Assembly (NCBI GenBank): GCA_007922225.1
Contig: ML679969.1
Coordinates: 20,540,932 to 20,604,931 of the forward strand
Reading direction: 5' to 3'
Length of the DNA stretch: 64,000 nucleotides
From: Emydura subglobosa
Taxonomy: Eukaryota > Chordata > Testudines > Chelidae
Under the pieces are notes generated by a model. That model searched no databases and was not told the DNA's origin. It was given only the letters and a program-made list of their open reading frames with translations. The translations under genes and the position numbers were made by a program. Numbering within the stretch: position 1 is the stretch's first letter; the number at the start of each line of letters is the position of its first letter. Positions 33,505 through 45,055 of the stretch are shown here, piece after piece.

Positions 33505-33895
33505 AGGGAGGGGGTGTGTATGTGTTAGAGTGTGTGTGTATGTGTTCATATGTGTATGCGGGTGTATCTCTGTGAGCATGTTCCTATGTGTACGTGTCTG
33601 TTGTGTGTATATGTATGCATGTGTGCATGTGCATGTGCCTGTGTATGCATGGAAGTGTATATAGAAGTATGGGTGTGCATGTGTGTGTGCATGACTATAT
33701 GTGTGTGTGCACATATGTATGTGTATGTGCATTTGTGTGTTTGTGCATACTTGTGTGCATGAGTGTGTGTTTGAGTGTAAGCATGTGAGTGTCTGTGTGT
33801 GGGCATGTTTGTATGTCCTGCCTGGGTGCATGGGTGTGTCATGTGTACTGCTTATGTACATGCTGTGTGTGCATGTGTCTGTGTGTGGAGGGTCC
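33505..33895. repeat. Degenerate (TG)n microsatellite
   Basis: About 390 bp of GTGTATGTG-type sequence interrupted by CA, CT and AT steps. The cysteine/valine-rich frames on the plus strand and the histidine/threonine-rich frames on the minus strand are by-products. Confidence 0.95.
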
Positions 33896-35760
33896 AGGCC
33901 ATGTGATTCTGCTCACTTGCCACATGTGGTCAGGATCTGGTCCCTGGGTGCCATGCAGTGGCATTGGCGTGACGGGTGCTGGTGAGAGGAGAGCTCTGCT
34001 CAGTGTGGCTGTGCTGCACGGACTGCCTGCAAGGGAGACCTCTGCGCCCACCCCCTCCCACGTGCCCCTCTTCATCTCGCCATGACCAGCTCAAAACCCC
34101 CTGCAGAGACAAAGCTAGGAAAGGGTGGGGGGGGGGGCAGGGGAAGCTGCTGCTGGGAGCGCGGTGCCAGGCAGCCCCTGGACACAGGGTGAGCAAAGTG
34201 CTATTTATTCTCCCTTAGGCAGGGTGGGTGCACCCAGCCTCTCAGCCTGGCCCTGTTCCCCCAAGCAGCGCGGGTGTTGGCAGAGGGCCCATTGGGTGCC
34301 CTGCCATCCCATCGACCAGATCAAGCGCTGTGAAATGTTCCTGCTCCCACCTGGAGAGGCCTGGTTGCCGTTGGCAGGCTGGCTGTGAGAGCTTCCGGCT
34401 TTGGGGTGGCTGCAAACTACTTTCCATGTACAGACCCTGGCGTGCACCCAGCACAGCGTTCCAGGGCCCAGGGCAGGAGGAGGAGGAGCCAGGGGGAGGA
34501 GGGGAAGTAGCCAGGTTGGCGGGGGAGAGTGAGGCGAGGGCGGGTGTGGCAGGTTACTGCACCTGGCTCGTAACTGAGCTCCAGGATGTGCTGGGTTGGG
34601 CTAAGGAGATACAGAAGTTCCCAGTGCAGAGGGGCAAGGGCACAAGGCCAGCACCGTGTGAGGTGTGCCTACCTGGCAACCTGACCACAAAGCCGTTTCA
34701 GTGTGCAGTTAAAATACAGCCCCAAATAACCCCAGTGAAAATACCGGCTGAAATATTCAGAGTCAATTTCCAACTAATATAACCTCCATGCTTACCAAGA
34801 AGTAAAATTGCTCTCGTTTTCTGCAGATCCCTGCAATCCAAATTGAACGGCCAGTGCCAGCCAGGCCAACGCAGGGCTGCCCTCTGTCCTGCACCCCAGC
34901 AGCTCCCAGCCAGCATGGAGACAGCACCTACGGGGTGGCACCCAGGTCCTTGAGCTCAAAGGGTGAAAGGCATGGGAGCTGACACACCCTTTTGCCCTGC
35001 TCGCACTGCCCCCATTTGTATGGCTGCTTTAAGCCCTCTAATCAGAGAGGTTGCTGGTACCTTCTGGCCCTGCTGTGCAGTGTGCTTCGCAGTTCTTGGC
35101 CCCATACGAGCCAGCGCCGGGCGAGGTCTGTGCCAATGATGCCGCCTGGATCTGGGGTGATGGACGGGTGCTTGGTGCTATACAGCACAAAGAGCAGCTT
35201 CCCAATTAGACACAGAGCGCTTGGGGCAGCCATGGGGCAGGGCAGGACCCACTCAGCCAGGCTCCTGTGACTGGCACTGGCTGCCCAGCTGAAGGGTGGC
35301 AGCCCAAAGCCCCTCCTGTCTCCTCCATTATGTTTGCTTTGCCCCTTCACCCTCTGCTTCCCAGTGCTGTCTCCTGGGAGCCCTTTCCCCTTCCTCCTTT
35401 TGCCCCCCCCCTTCCTATCTTTCCTGGCCCTTCCTCCCTCCCCCCCAGCCTCTCTCCTTCTGCCAGTGGGTGCTGCCCATACAACCCCATCACTGAGCAC
35501 CCCACCAGACTCTAGGAACCCCCAACCCCATGTCCTTCCTCCCAGGTTCTGCCTCATCATCTCTGCCACCACGGTACCGCTATCACTGCCCTACCAAGGA
35601 CCGGGCACTGCAAGAAGACAGGCCTGAGCTGGGCAGGAGGCAAGGAAAGTTCCTAGGTCCTACAACTGCAGCTATACCCACAGGGCCTCTCCATACTAGG
35701 CTGGCCTTGGCCCTGCAGCGCTCTCTTCTGAACGGCAAGCTCCCAGCACTCACCCAGTCA
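33896..35760. other. Unique non-coding sequence
   Basis: No gene or repeat is recognised. An AT-richer patch at 34690-34830 (AAATACAGCCCCAAATAACC, CTGAAATATTCAGAG) could be a conserved element. A pyrimidine-rich tract lies at 35380-35460. Confidence 0.35.
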
Positions 35761-35763
35761 TCG

Positions 35764-36050
35764 GATGGTACAATGGCCAGGGCACTCACCAGTCACCATA
35801 TGGCACAATGCCTGTGGACCTGGTCCAGTCACCATATAGCTCAATGCCCAGGGCACTCACCCAGTTACCAGATGGCACAATGCCTGTGGTACTGGTCCAG
35901 TCACCATATAGCACAATGCCTGGGCACTCGCCCCATCTCATATAGCTCAATGCCCAGGGCACTCACCCAGTTACCAGATGGCACAATGCCTGTGGCACTG
36001 GTTCAGTAACCATATAGCACAATGTCCGAGGCACATCCCATATAACTGGG
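35764..36050. repeat. 36-bp minisatellite, eight units in a 72-bp higher-order pattern
   Basis: CAATG anchors the units at 35771, 35806, 35842, 35878, 35914, 35948, 35984 and 36020 (spacing 34-36). Two unit types largely alternate. One has GGGCACTCACCCAGTTACCAG and the other has CTGGTCCAGTCACCATATAGC, which gives a 72-bp dimer. The frame across it repeats a HHIAQC/QMAQC-like phrase, but 36 being a multiple of three explains that. Confidence 0.9.
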
Positions 36051-36640
36051 TGACATGTCTTTGTTATAAAGCCCATCAGTGCGTAGCATGTGGCCTGTAT
36101 GTGCTGAGTCAGTCCCTGCTAAGTGCCCAGCTTAGCCCCAGGTGGGAAAGGGTTGGTGTAGCACAGAGGCAGGACCTGCTGAGCTTCACTGAGAAGGGGC
36201 TGGGATGCTGAACCCAGGACCCCAGGACCTCTCCTGAGCCTGTCCTTGGGGAGCGGAGGCCCCATTGGGAGGGGCACGAGAAAACCCTCTGAAACCCTTT
36301 GTCTGGGAGGGTGGAAAGCCAGAATCTCCCCTTCTGTGTGATAATAGCAAAACTCTGCCAGTGCCTCCCAGCTGCCAGGGCCAGGCAGCGACATTCGGGT
36401 AGAGGGGGATTCACATCAGCACCAAGGGGCATGGTGGTGGGACTGGGTAGGCCCATGCCTCTCTCCCAGGCGTGTGACAGACTGAACTGGAGGCACCTGT
36501 GCCCCTGGAGATGCCCACAGATTACACAGAGTGTCAGGCAAGATCTGGTGCCACCCAGGCCAGCAGGGTGTGCAGAGAGTGTGAGAGGCAGAGACAGACA
36601 GATTTCTGTCTCCACAGCCAGCTCTTCACCCTCGCTGCAG
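36051..36640. other. Unique non-coding sequence
   Basis: A 190-codon minus-strand frame covers 36109-36681, but it has no domain and ends inside the CR1. It is not called as a gene. Confidence 0.35.
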
Positions 36641-36642
36641 TT

Positions 36643-36785
36643 CTCATAGACTCGAAGATCAGAAGGGACCAATATGATCATCTAGTCTGACCTCCTGCAC
36701 AATGCAGGCCACAAAACCTCACCCACCCGCTCCTGTAATAGACCCCTGACCTATGACTGAGTTACTGAAGTCCTCAGCTCATGGC
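36643..36785 (-). mobile_element. CR1 LINE 3' terminal fragment
   Basis: 'GATCAGAAGGGACCAATATG' 'ATCATCTAGTCTGACCTCCTG' 'CACAATGCAGGCCACAAAAC', then 'CCTGACCTATGACTGAG', is the antisense of the 3' UTR of a turtle CR1 subfamily. Confidence 0.9.
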
Positions 36786-37027
36786 TTCTGTCTGCCTGAG
36801 CAAAGCAGGAGGTGGTTGTAAGCAGATTTTCAGAAAAGAAACACAAAAGTGAAGCATGAGGGAAGCCCTCTCAGCGGCTGAGCACAGAGCGTGACACAGA
36901 GCGGGCGGGAGATGGGCTCCCGACAGGCTTCAGTGATAAGCAGGAATTAGAAATGCATTAGAAGCAGCTTCAAAGCACTCCAGATGGGAGCAGCACATCG
37001 GCTGCTGCAAGCACTTGTAGATGAAAA

Positions 37028-37480
37028 AGAAAAAACACAGTCGCATGGACGCTCATGCTCACTCTCGTCATTGGCGTCATATGCACATGGACAGTCGCAG
37101 ACATATAGCCATACAGCTGCACCTAGACACCATTACATTGACAGTCACACTCACAGCCAGACACAGCCACACCCAGACATATAACCATACAGCTGCACCC
37201 AGACACAGCCGCATCCAGACTCCACTACACTGGCAGTCATACTCAGGGCCACATCCAGACACAGTCACACTCAGAGCTACACTCAAATACCCAGAGTCAC
37301 ACTCACATACATGTGAAAAGATGAGTACACTCACAATCGATGAGAGACTGCCACACTCATGTACATCCAGAGGTGGTCACAAAGTCACACACATCATCAT
37401 GCAGAGCCAAAGACACAGTCACACGCCCCTGCACAGACACTCTTGTATTCACACTCAAAGTCCCACGCTCCTGCACAGTG
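37028..37480. repeat. Degenerate CA-rich minisatellite
   Basis: CAGACACA and CACACTCA words dominate. A longer unit, 'CATATA(G/A)CCATACAGCTGC' plus ACC(T/C)AGACAC, occurs twice about 77 bp apart (near 37100 and 37177). The histidine/threonine-rich 158-codon frame is a by-product. Confidence 0.8.
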
Positions 37481-38340
37481 TCAATATAGTTCTATAACAA
37501 TATTTCATTAACCTGCCCAGTGAGACACTTGCGGCCGCAGTGGAAAGAGTCAGAGTTGGCGGGCTGTGTCCAAGGGCTACAATCTGCCCAGGGCAGCCCA
37601 CACACTATTTGATCCCCATGCCCATGTGCTAGAGGCTCCTATGCTTGCTCTGAGGCACGGCACCCCCAGTGCAATACCAGCTTTGCCCATGCTCGGGCAT
37701 AGTTTCCCTTATCTGAAGTTCTCTTATCTGGGAGTTCCTTGCTCTTCCTTGTATTTCAGAGCCTCCAGCAGACATTCCCCTCACTCTGCAGCTCCGCTCC
37801 TGGCTCCCTCAGGGCTCCTCTCACTCCAGCTCTTGTCTCTGGACCCTGCTGATGCATTTGCTGTGAGTCTGCCATCGCTCTGCACACGTGGCTGTGGTGC
37901 GGTGCATGACAGACCTGGGCAGGCAGCCAGTGCCGTCTCTCTGGGCTGTGAGCTGATCTTCCTGGCCTCTAGTCTGTTGGAGAGCCAGGCTCCGGTCTGT
38001 GAGCTGTGCCCAGGTGTGAGTCCCTGAGGCCAGGGTTGGAGCAGGTTGTGTTTGACTCCCGTCCCTGGGGTTCGGGAGAGGGGGCTGTGCTGCCATGGCT
38101 GGGACATGCCTCCCCAGCTGGCCTCTTTGCTCTGGGCTGATTAACAAGAACTGTCTGTTCTGCACTGGACGGCTCTGGCTGTGGGGTCGCAGGCTACAGC
38201 GTGCTTTACAGGTGTGAGGGGTCGATTGGGCTTTTGTCCCAGCATTCTCCAGGCCAGCGGGAGCTTTGGCTCCTTACAGCACAGAGCCCCATGAAGCCTT
38301 CGGGCTAGATTTGTAGAGGTATTTAGGCATCACTTCTCTC
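37481..38340. other. Unique non-coding sequence
   Basis: No gene or repeat is recognised. Confidence 0.35.
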
Positions 38341-38349
38341 AGTGTTGCA

Positions 38350-38605
38350 ACTCCGGGGTACATCTACACTTCAGCCACCACAGCAGCACGGCTATGGTGC
38401 TGTAGCTGTGCTGCTGGAGCGTAGCCGCTTCCTACCTCGATAGCTCACGGTAGCTTACCTGCCTCCCTGAGAGGTGGCAGCTAGGCCAAGGGAAAGATTC
38501 TCTCCCTGAGCTCTGTGTTAGGGTGACCGAAGTCTGCAGCTGGGGGTGCACAATTTTCCACAGCTCTGAGTGCTGCAGCTAGGGCAAGCTTCGAAGTGTA
38601 GCAAT
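38350..38605. mobile_element. Harbinger-type MITE
   Basis: It begins GGGTACATCTACACTTCAGC and ends GCTTCGAAGTGTAGCAATT, which are imperfect inverted ends. A GC-rich interior contains paired GCTGTAGCTGTG words. Confidence 0.6.
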
Positions 38606-38619
38606 TTCAGCAGCGCTCC

Positions 38620-39170
38620 AGGCCCTTTGCAGCCAGAATCCCAGTGACAGTTAATGGGATTTTGGCCTCAAAGTATCTAATTCTCTTGGGAAAATGAGAG
38701 CAAGGCCCTAAGTCAGTTAGGCATTGCAATGCTGAATGCAGCAACGCCACAGAACCATTATCAGTCTGGGCCGTGGGGTTTTACAGCCAGGCAGACGCTC
38801 CCTGATGTGTTGATTAGAGGCCCAGGAATGCACCACTGCAATCCCCTAAGGTGAAATCTTGGCAAAAGCCCCACTGACTCCAGTGGGGCCTGGATTTCCC
38901 CTCATGTCTCTGTAATAATAGTTCACTGCATCTGGGGGCTTTATCTGACTCCCTTATGTTTGCATTTTCCAGGGTGACATTTAGGGCTCATGCATTTTCT
39001 GCAGGAGCTTCCTAGAGACCCTTTTGGAAGGTGATAGACCAGATTAACTGCACACAGCCGGCACTATGGGCTCAATCCTGCAGGGTACCCCGGGCCCTTA
39101 CCACCCATTGATTTCAACAGAGCTCAGCACCGTGGAGTATCAAGTCCCAAACCGGGGCTTGTTTCAGCAG
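38620..39170. repeat. Two palindromic MITE-like repeats
   Basis: At 38850-38912, GGTGAAATCTTGGC pairs with CCTGGATTTCCCC around CCACTGACTCCAGTGGGG. At 39062-39165, 'GGGCTCAATCCTGCAGGGTAC' and 'CATTGATTTCAACAGAGC' follow another palindromic reptile repeat. Both are non-coding and diverged. Confidence 0.5.
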
Positions 39171-39349
39171 CGCTGGTAGGACCCTGATGTTTGTTGAGGA
39201 GGATCAGGCTGAGGTTGCGTCCCTGTTCTCCTCCCCCTTCTAGCCTGAAGGCCTGTTTGCATGTTGTTCATTTTGATCCTGCATTTGATGGATTGGTGTG
39301 TGGATTCATCAGTAGGAAGTATGGTAAGACACCATCCTGGCTGAACCAG

Positions 39350-39797
39350 AGGTCATCAACAACCTGAAACTCAAAAAGAGGAACACAAAAAGAGGAAACT
39401 AGGTCAAATTACAAAGGATGAATATAAAAAAAAACCAGCTCAAGGGACAAAATTTGAAAGGTCAAGGCACAAAATGAACTTAAACGAGTTAGGGACATAA
39501 AGGGTAACAAGAAAACATTTACAAATATATTAGATGCAAGAGGAAGACCAAGGACTGAGGAGGCTCATTACTCAATCAGGCGGGAAAGACAATAACAGAA
39601 AACAACCGGGGTCAAAGTGTTAAATGCCTTTTTTGTTTCAGTTTTCACCAAAAGGGTGAGCAGTGATCGGACGACTAATATAGTGAACATCGATGTACTT
39701 GGGGTAAGGTCTGAGACTAAAATAGGAAAAGAGCAAGTTAAGAGTGACTTAGACAAGTTAGATGTCTTCAAGTCAGCAGGGTCTGATGAAATACATC
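39350..39797 (+). mobile_element. CR1 LINE A, 5' segment (ORF2 before the RT domain)
   Basis: A frame at 39617-39790 encodes 'LNAFFVSVFTKRVSSDRT' and 'LDKLDVFKSAGSDEIHLR', the CR1 ORF2 linker between endonuclease and reverse transcriptase (family form: FNAFFASVFT, LDVFKSAGPDEIHPR). Upstream to 39350 it is decayed coding sequence. The reading stops where the Harbinger transposon begins and resumes at 43583 with 'GILKELAEE', so one CR1 was split by a later insertion. Confidence 0.9.
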
Positions 39798-40147
39798 TTA
39801 GGTCTTGTCTACACTGCAGAGTTTTGTCAACACAAGTTACATTGACAATCATAAACTGCTATAATTGCATCGCTTTGCATGTTCACACAACGCTCCTTCT
39901 GTCAGCGCAGCATGTCCACAATTGGAACTCTAGCATCAACAGTGGGAGCAGTGCACTGTAGGTAGGTATCTTACGGTGCAACTCACCATCTTCTGCAGCT
40001 AGGAGTTGTGGGAAGGTGTAATCGTTTGCAGTGCATCATGGGTGTGGGATCAACTCAGTTTTTTCTGTCCCATCATTCCATGGGCTTCTGATTGTGTTTT
40101 GTGCCATTTTTCTGTTTACTATATGCCCATCATCTCTGCCAGAAAGG

Positions 40148-41358
40148 ATGGATCCTGTACTGCTCTCTGCTGTTGTGGTCAGTGTTATGAATGTAACAGA
40201 GTTGATCATGCAGTATCTCATGAGCTCCAAATCTGAACAGGACTCCATAGTGTCTGCCCTGCCGTGTTCCATGGAAAGAAACAAGACCAGATTACTTTTG
40301 GCATTCACAGAACAGTTTGCTACAGTGGACCATTGGTACTGGGCTCGGGAAACAAGCACTAAATTGTTATGCATGTATGGGATGATGAACAGTGGCTGCA
40401 GAACTTTAGGATGCACAAATCCACCTTTCTGGAGCTGTGTGCAGAGCTCCCCTCAACACTGCATTACAAGGACACCAAAATGAGAGCTGCTGTCTTGGTG
40501 GAGAAGCGTGTGGCGATCGCTCTATGGAAGCTGGCAACTCCAGACTGTTATCAGTCAGCTGTGAATCAGTTTGTAGTCAGGAAGTCCACTATTGTGGCTG
40601 CGTTAACGCAAGTGTGCATGACCCTTAATCACATCCTGCTATGAAGGACTGTGACTCTTGGAAATGTGCATGAAATAGTGGATGGCTTTGCAGCAATGGG
40701 ATTCCCTAACTGTGGCGGGGCAATAGATGGCATGCATATCCCAGTTTTGGCCCTGGACCATCTTGCGACAGAGTATATCAATAGAAAGGGGTGTTTCTCT
40801 ATGGTACTGCAGGTGCTCGTGGATCACCAGGGTTGATTCACTGATATCAACACAGAGTGGTCAGGGAAGGTGTATGACGCATGCATCTTCAGGAACACTG
40901 GCCTGTACAGAAAGCTGCAAGCAGAGACTTTCTTTCCAGACCAAAAAATCCCAATGAGGGATATTGAAATGCCCATAGTGATACTGGGAGAGCCAGCCTA
41001 CTCATTAATGTCATGCCACCTTACATGGGCAACCCGGATAGCAGCAAGGAGCATTTCAATAACAGACTGAGCAGGTGCAGAATGACTGTTTGGCAGATTT
41101 AAAGGCTCACTGACGTTGCCTTTATGGTAAGTTAGACCTAAATGAGGAAAATATCCCATAGTCAGAGAAGCATGCTGTGCACTGCATAATATTTGTGAGG
41201 CTAAGGATGAAAAGTTTCCCCAGGGGTTGAACATGGACACAGATCGCCTGGCAGTTGATACTGAGTAGCCAGATACCAGGGTCATTTGAGGGCCATAATG
41301 GGGGTCTATTCTAATCAGGGAGGATTTGAGGAATCATTTTGACAATGAGGACCACTAA
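40148..41358 (+). pseudogene. Harbinger (HARBI1-like) transposase, inactivated
   Basis: The protein would start at the ATG at 40148 (MDPVLLSAVVV) and is readable to a TAA at 41356. An N-terminal helix-turn-helix-like part includes 'MHVWDDEQWLQNFRMHKSTF' and 'VAIALWKLATPDCYQSAVNQF'. The DDE nuclease follows with 'FPNCGGAIDGMHI' (first Asp), 'WSGKVYDACIF' (second Asp) and the C-terminal 'CCALHNICEAKDEKFPQG'. Damage includes a frameshift near 40355, in-frame stops at 40642 and 40834, a further stop near 41270, and a small deletion near 41090. That deletion removes the segment where the family has the third catalytic Glu (family TVECAFGRLKG; here TV is followed directly by the FGRFKG sequence in another frame). 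The protein would have catalysed cut-and-paste transposition. Confidence 0.9.
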
Positions 41359-41651
41359 TGTGTCTTTCTATAAAGCATTCTGCCATGCTTTTTTAACTTG
41401 CTTCCTTGAATATAAATGTTGTTGCTTGCATACTGACCGCGATTTGTAGTGTGCAAATGTGCGAGTTGCCACTGTGTATGCCACTGTGTATGAACTGTGT
41501 ATGCAATCATCATGTACAGGAGAGAAATAAAGAGTATTTTAAAAATTAAATAGCAATAAACAATGCGCTGAAAACGCTTGGTTGAAAGAAAGATAACACT
41601 GAAGGGCACCCTCCCGATGGAGGATCTCATAGCTGTGTGTAACTCCAGCTA

Positions 41652-43373
41652 TCATTTTGGAAGTTGTCCAAAGGGGTGGAGTGAATGGGGTACTGCAGTG
41701 GGCCAGGAATTGGCAAGGAATGTGTGGGATGAGTCTGGGGAGTGCATCGCAAGCAGTTCTATATGTTCTGCCTGCAGCGCAATTAGGGATTTCAGCATCT
41801 CCATTTGCTCCTCCAGTGCTTTTATCATCTGGTCCTGGCCAGCTAAAAGTTGCTCCTGGCCCTGCTTCCTCTCCTCCCTATCTATTTTCATAGTTTCTGA
41901 GACTGTCCTTTTTATGCCCTTCATTCTTGTTCTGTGGCTTCGGAGGTTTGGAGCATCTGCCGAAACATGCCCTCCTTGCTCCTCCTGAGTCACTTCTTTT
42001 CTGACAGAGGCATTCTGCCGGTGTGTTTGGGGATTCCCTGAAGTCCACATTTGCAGAAGCACAAGTAACAATACACAGAAGCATGATCGTTATTGCACTC
42101 ACAGCATCGCTCATTATAGTAAAATACACCTCTTTCTCACTGTCCCTTGGCAAACACACAGCTCAGCGAATGCCCTAAGCATGGTGAGTTCAGCCCAGGG
42201 CGGAAGGAGTTCAAGATGGGGGAAAGGGTGTTTGTGGTTTTCTAAGGGGGACACTGCAAGCAGGAGGGGGTCATAGAAGCAGATATCTCACTCATGAGGA
42301 TAAGCAAGGCTGCAAGGGTGCCTGTCCTGCATACCAGCAGCTACAGATCGGGTCCCTATGCTGCTCATCTATGTGCCACTTTGGTCCCTGCACAATTGAT
42401 TGCCAATTGGTGCAAGAAAGTTTCCTATAACGGGGGAAGGAACAGAGCAGCTCTGCCAAGGAACTTTCGATAGAGGATTGATGAGTACCTGCAGGAAAGT
42501 TTCCTAGAGATCTCCCTGGAGGATTCCCATGAAATCTCGGTGTGCATTAACACACTGTTCCACCCCACTGCTTAGCTGCACAGGGTAATGTGAAGCAGAC
42601 ACAAACACAGCTAATCTTGTACATTTCTGCCCCTTCACCCACTTCTAGCATATAACAAAACAAAGGACAGCTCTACCTCATGTAACTGAGCAAAGTATCA
42701 ACTCAAAATGATCCAACAGGTCTCTCCTGTCCTGCATCACATGTGCCAGAGACAGAGTGCTGGGACTGGCTCGAACCCTCCAGGGTTGAGAAGGGGTCCT
42801 GGCTCACCACGGTATCAGATGACGCAGTTGCCTGTCCCATCTCACCCTCCAACTCTACTTCCTCATCCACCACTTTGTCCTCAGGGTTCAGTCCACTGGC
42901 GACTATCTCCAACCCCCCTGAAGTATCCATGGAGCTCCTGGCAGTGGAGGACAGTGTCCAGTTCCTTATTGAAATGGCAGCACAACACCAGCGTGATGAT
43001 TTGAGTCCCTTGCCTTCTGGTACATCTGCCTCAGCTCCTTTATCTTCGTATGGCACTGATGCATGTCCCATTCATAACCCTTCTCCAACATGCTTCCAGA
43101 AATCTGACTGTAGGTATTGAAGTTCCTATGGCTGAAGTAGAGCTGGGACTGCACGGTCTCCTCCCCCACACACCCAGCAGATCCAACAGCTCCAGTGCAC
43201 TTCAAGTGGGAGAGCATTTGGTGCATGGAGCCACCATGGTCAGCTGGGAAGATGCAATGTGAGCTCTCCATATCATGCATGCGATGTGGGTTCAGGGCAG
43301 CGGAGTTCAAGCTGCTGACCAGAGCAGTCCTAATGGGCATTGTGGAACACCTCCTGGAGGCCATTTTCGGCAA
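41652..43373 (-). pseudogene. Harbinger Myb/SANT-like DNA-binding protein, inactivated
   Basis: On the minus strand, codons from about 43215 to 42966 give 'EETVQSQLYFSHRNFNTYSQI', 'MLEKGYEWDMHQCHTKIKEL' and 'RQMYQKARDSNHHAG', a trihelix Myb-like domain (Myb_DNA-bind_4 type). After a frameshift an acidic linker follows ('VDEEVELEGEMGQA', 43071-42703). The C-terminal part (42071-41652) contains the coiled-coil-like 'EERKQGQEQLLAGQDQMIKAL'. Sequence at 42160-42700 between the last two parts is unreadable and may be an insertion or an intron-like segment. In active Harbingers this partner binds the transposon ends and brings the transposase to the nucleus. Several breaks make it non-functional. 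Confidence 0.85.
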
Positions 43374-43582
43374 CCTAACCCAGAGCAGTGTCTACACTGA
43401 CACTTTGTCAATCTAACTTTGATGCGAAAAGCTGTACATGTCTCGTCGAGGTGGTTTTATTTTGTCAGCAAAGCACAAAAGTTTAGTTGGTGGGAGTAGC
43501 ATTGTAGTGTATACACCTCCCTGGTTTTGTAGACGAAAGCTGACTTTTGTCGACAAAATTCTTTAGTGCAGACAAGGCCTCG

Positions 43583-44990
43583 GAATACTGAAGGAGCTGG
43601 CTGAAGAGATTCTGAGCCACTAGTGATGATCCTTGAGAACTCCTGGAGGACAGGATTGATTCCAAAGGACTGGAAGAGGGCAAATATAGAACCCATCTAT
43701 AAAAAGGGGAATAAGGACAACCCCAGTCAGCTTAACTTTGGAATCAGGAAAGATAATGGAGCAAATAATTGAACAATCAATTGGTAACCAGCTAGAAGAA
43801 AATAAAATGATAAGTAATAGTCAACATAGGTTTGTCAAGAACAAATCATGTCAAACCAACCTAATATCCTTCTTTGAAAGGGTAAGAAGCCTTGTGGATA
43901 GGGGAAGCAGTAGGTGTGATATCTCTTGGCTTTAGTAAGGCTTTTGGTACTGTCTCATATGACTTCATAAACAGACTAGGGAAATATAGCCTAGATGAAC
44001 CTACAATAAAGTGGGTAAACAACTGGTTGGAAAACCAAGCAGTTATCAATGGTTCATAATCAATCTGGAAGGGCATATCATGTGGGCTCCTGCAGGGATC
44101 TGTCCTGGTTCTAGTTCTATTCAATATTTTAATCAATGATTTGGATAATGGCACAGAGAGCATACTTATAAAGTCTGCAGATGATACTAAGCTGGGAAGG
44201 GTTGCAAGTGCTTTGGAAGACAGGATTAGAATTCAAAATTATCATGATAAGCTAGAGAAATGGTCTGAATTAAATAGGATGAAATTCAATAAGGACCAAT
44301 GCAAAGTACTATACTTAGGAAGGAATAATCAATTGCACAAATACGAAGTGGGAAATGACTGTCTAGGAAAGAATACCGCAAAAAAGGATCTGGGGGTTAT
44401 AGTGGATCACAAGCTAAGTATTACCCAACAGTGTAACACATTGCAAAAAAAGTGAAACTCATTCTGGAATGTATTAGCAGGAGTGTTGTATGCAAGACAC
44501 GAGAAATAATTCTTCTGCTCTTCTCTGCACTCATAAGGCCTCAACTGGAGTATTATTTCCACATTTCAAGAAAGATGTGGAAGAACTGGAGAAAGTCCAG
44601 AGGAGAACAACAAAAATGATGAAATGTCTAAAAAACAGGATTCATGAGGAACGATTTAAAAAAAATTGGGTTTGTTTAGTTTGGAGAAGAGAAGACTGAG
44701 GGGGGACAATGATAACAGTCTTCAAGTACATAAAAGGTTGTTATAAAAGAGGAGGGTGATAAGCTGTTCTCTTTAACCATTGAGATCAGGACCAGAAGCA
44801 ATGGGCTTAAATTGTAGCAAAGGAGATTTAGGCTGGACATTAGGAAAAACTTCCTCACTGTCAGGGTAGGTAAGCACTAGAACAAATGACCTAGGGAGGT
44901 TGTGGAATCTCTGTCACTGGAAGTTTTTAAGAACAGGTTAGACAAATACCCAGCAGGAATGGTCTACATAGTCCTGCCTCAGTACAAAAG
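43583..44990 (+). mobile_element. CR1 LINE A, 3' segment (reverse transcriptase and C-terminus)
   Basis: It resumes in CR1 ORF2 with 'GILKELAEEIL', then 'ESGKIMEQIIEQSIGNQLEE' and 'NKMISNSQHRFVKNKSCQTN', then a frameshifted catalytic region. 'IKSADDTKLGR' contains the SADD form of the YADD/FADD active site. It continues through 'LEKVQRRTTKMMKCLKNRI' to a C-terminal tail near 44940. Stops and frameshifts are scattered, so it is dead. It is more diverged than CR1 B that follows. Confidence 0.9.
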
Positions 44991-45055
44991 TTTTAATACC
45001 ACTAAATGTAACTGTGTACATCTGGGAACAAAGAAGGTAGGCCATACTTACAGGA
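44991..45055 (+). mobile_element. Short CR1 ORF2 fragment between two CR1 copies
   Basis: 'CATCTGGGAACAAAGAAGG' 'TAGGCCATACTTACAGGATG' translates in the style of a CR1 ORF2 segment ([12 protein letters not shown]). It is out of order between the 3' end of copy A and the start of copy B. Confidence 0.5.

Larger units (their letters stand above)
39801..43579 (+). mobile_element. PIF/Harbinger DNA transposon with two genes
   Basis: The left end reads GGTCTTGTCTACACTGCAG and the right end, on the minus strand, GGCCTTGTCTGCACTAAAG. Inside both is a further TTTTGTC(A/G)ACA match. The flanks are TTA (39798-39800) and TCG (43580-43582), a plausible decayed 3-bp TTA target duplication; autonomous Harbingers duplicate 3 bp. 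It carries a DDE transposase reading right and a Myb-like gene reading left, in convergent order, the standard two-gene layout. Several frameshifts and stops make it inactive. It lies inside CR1 A and is therefore younger than that copy. Confidence 0.9.

Noticed and set aside
33340..33861. His/Thr-rich and Cys/Val-rich frames up to 173 codons
   Set aside because: They translate a TG/CA microsatellite and have no independent support.
35764..36050. Regular 36-bp repeats resembling a CRISPR array
   Set aside because: Repeats are contiguous without unique spacers and the genome is vertebrate; it is a minisatellite.
36109..36681. 190-codon minus-strand frame
   Set aside because: No domain, and it begins inside a CR1 3' end; overlapping frames are present on the plus strand.
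37021..37497. 158-codon frame rich in His, Thr and Ser
   Set aside because: It follows a CA-rich minisatellite, so the amino-acid pattern comes from the repeat.
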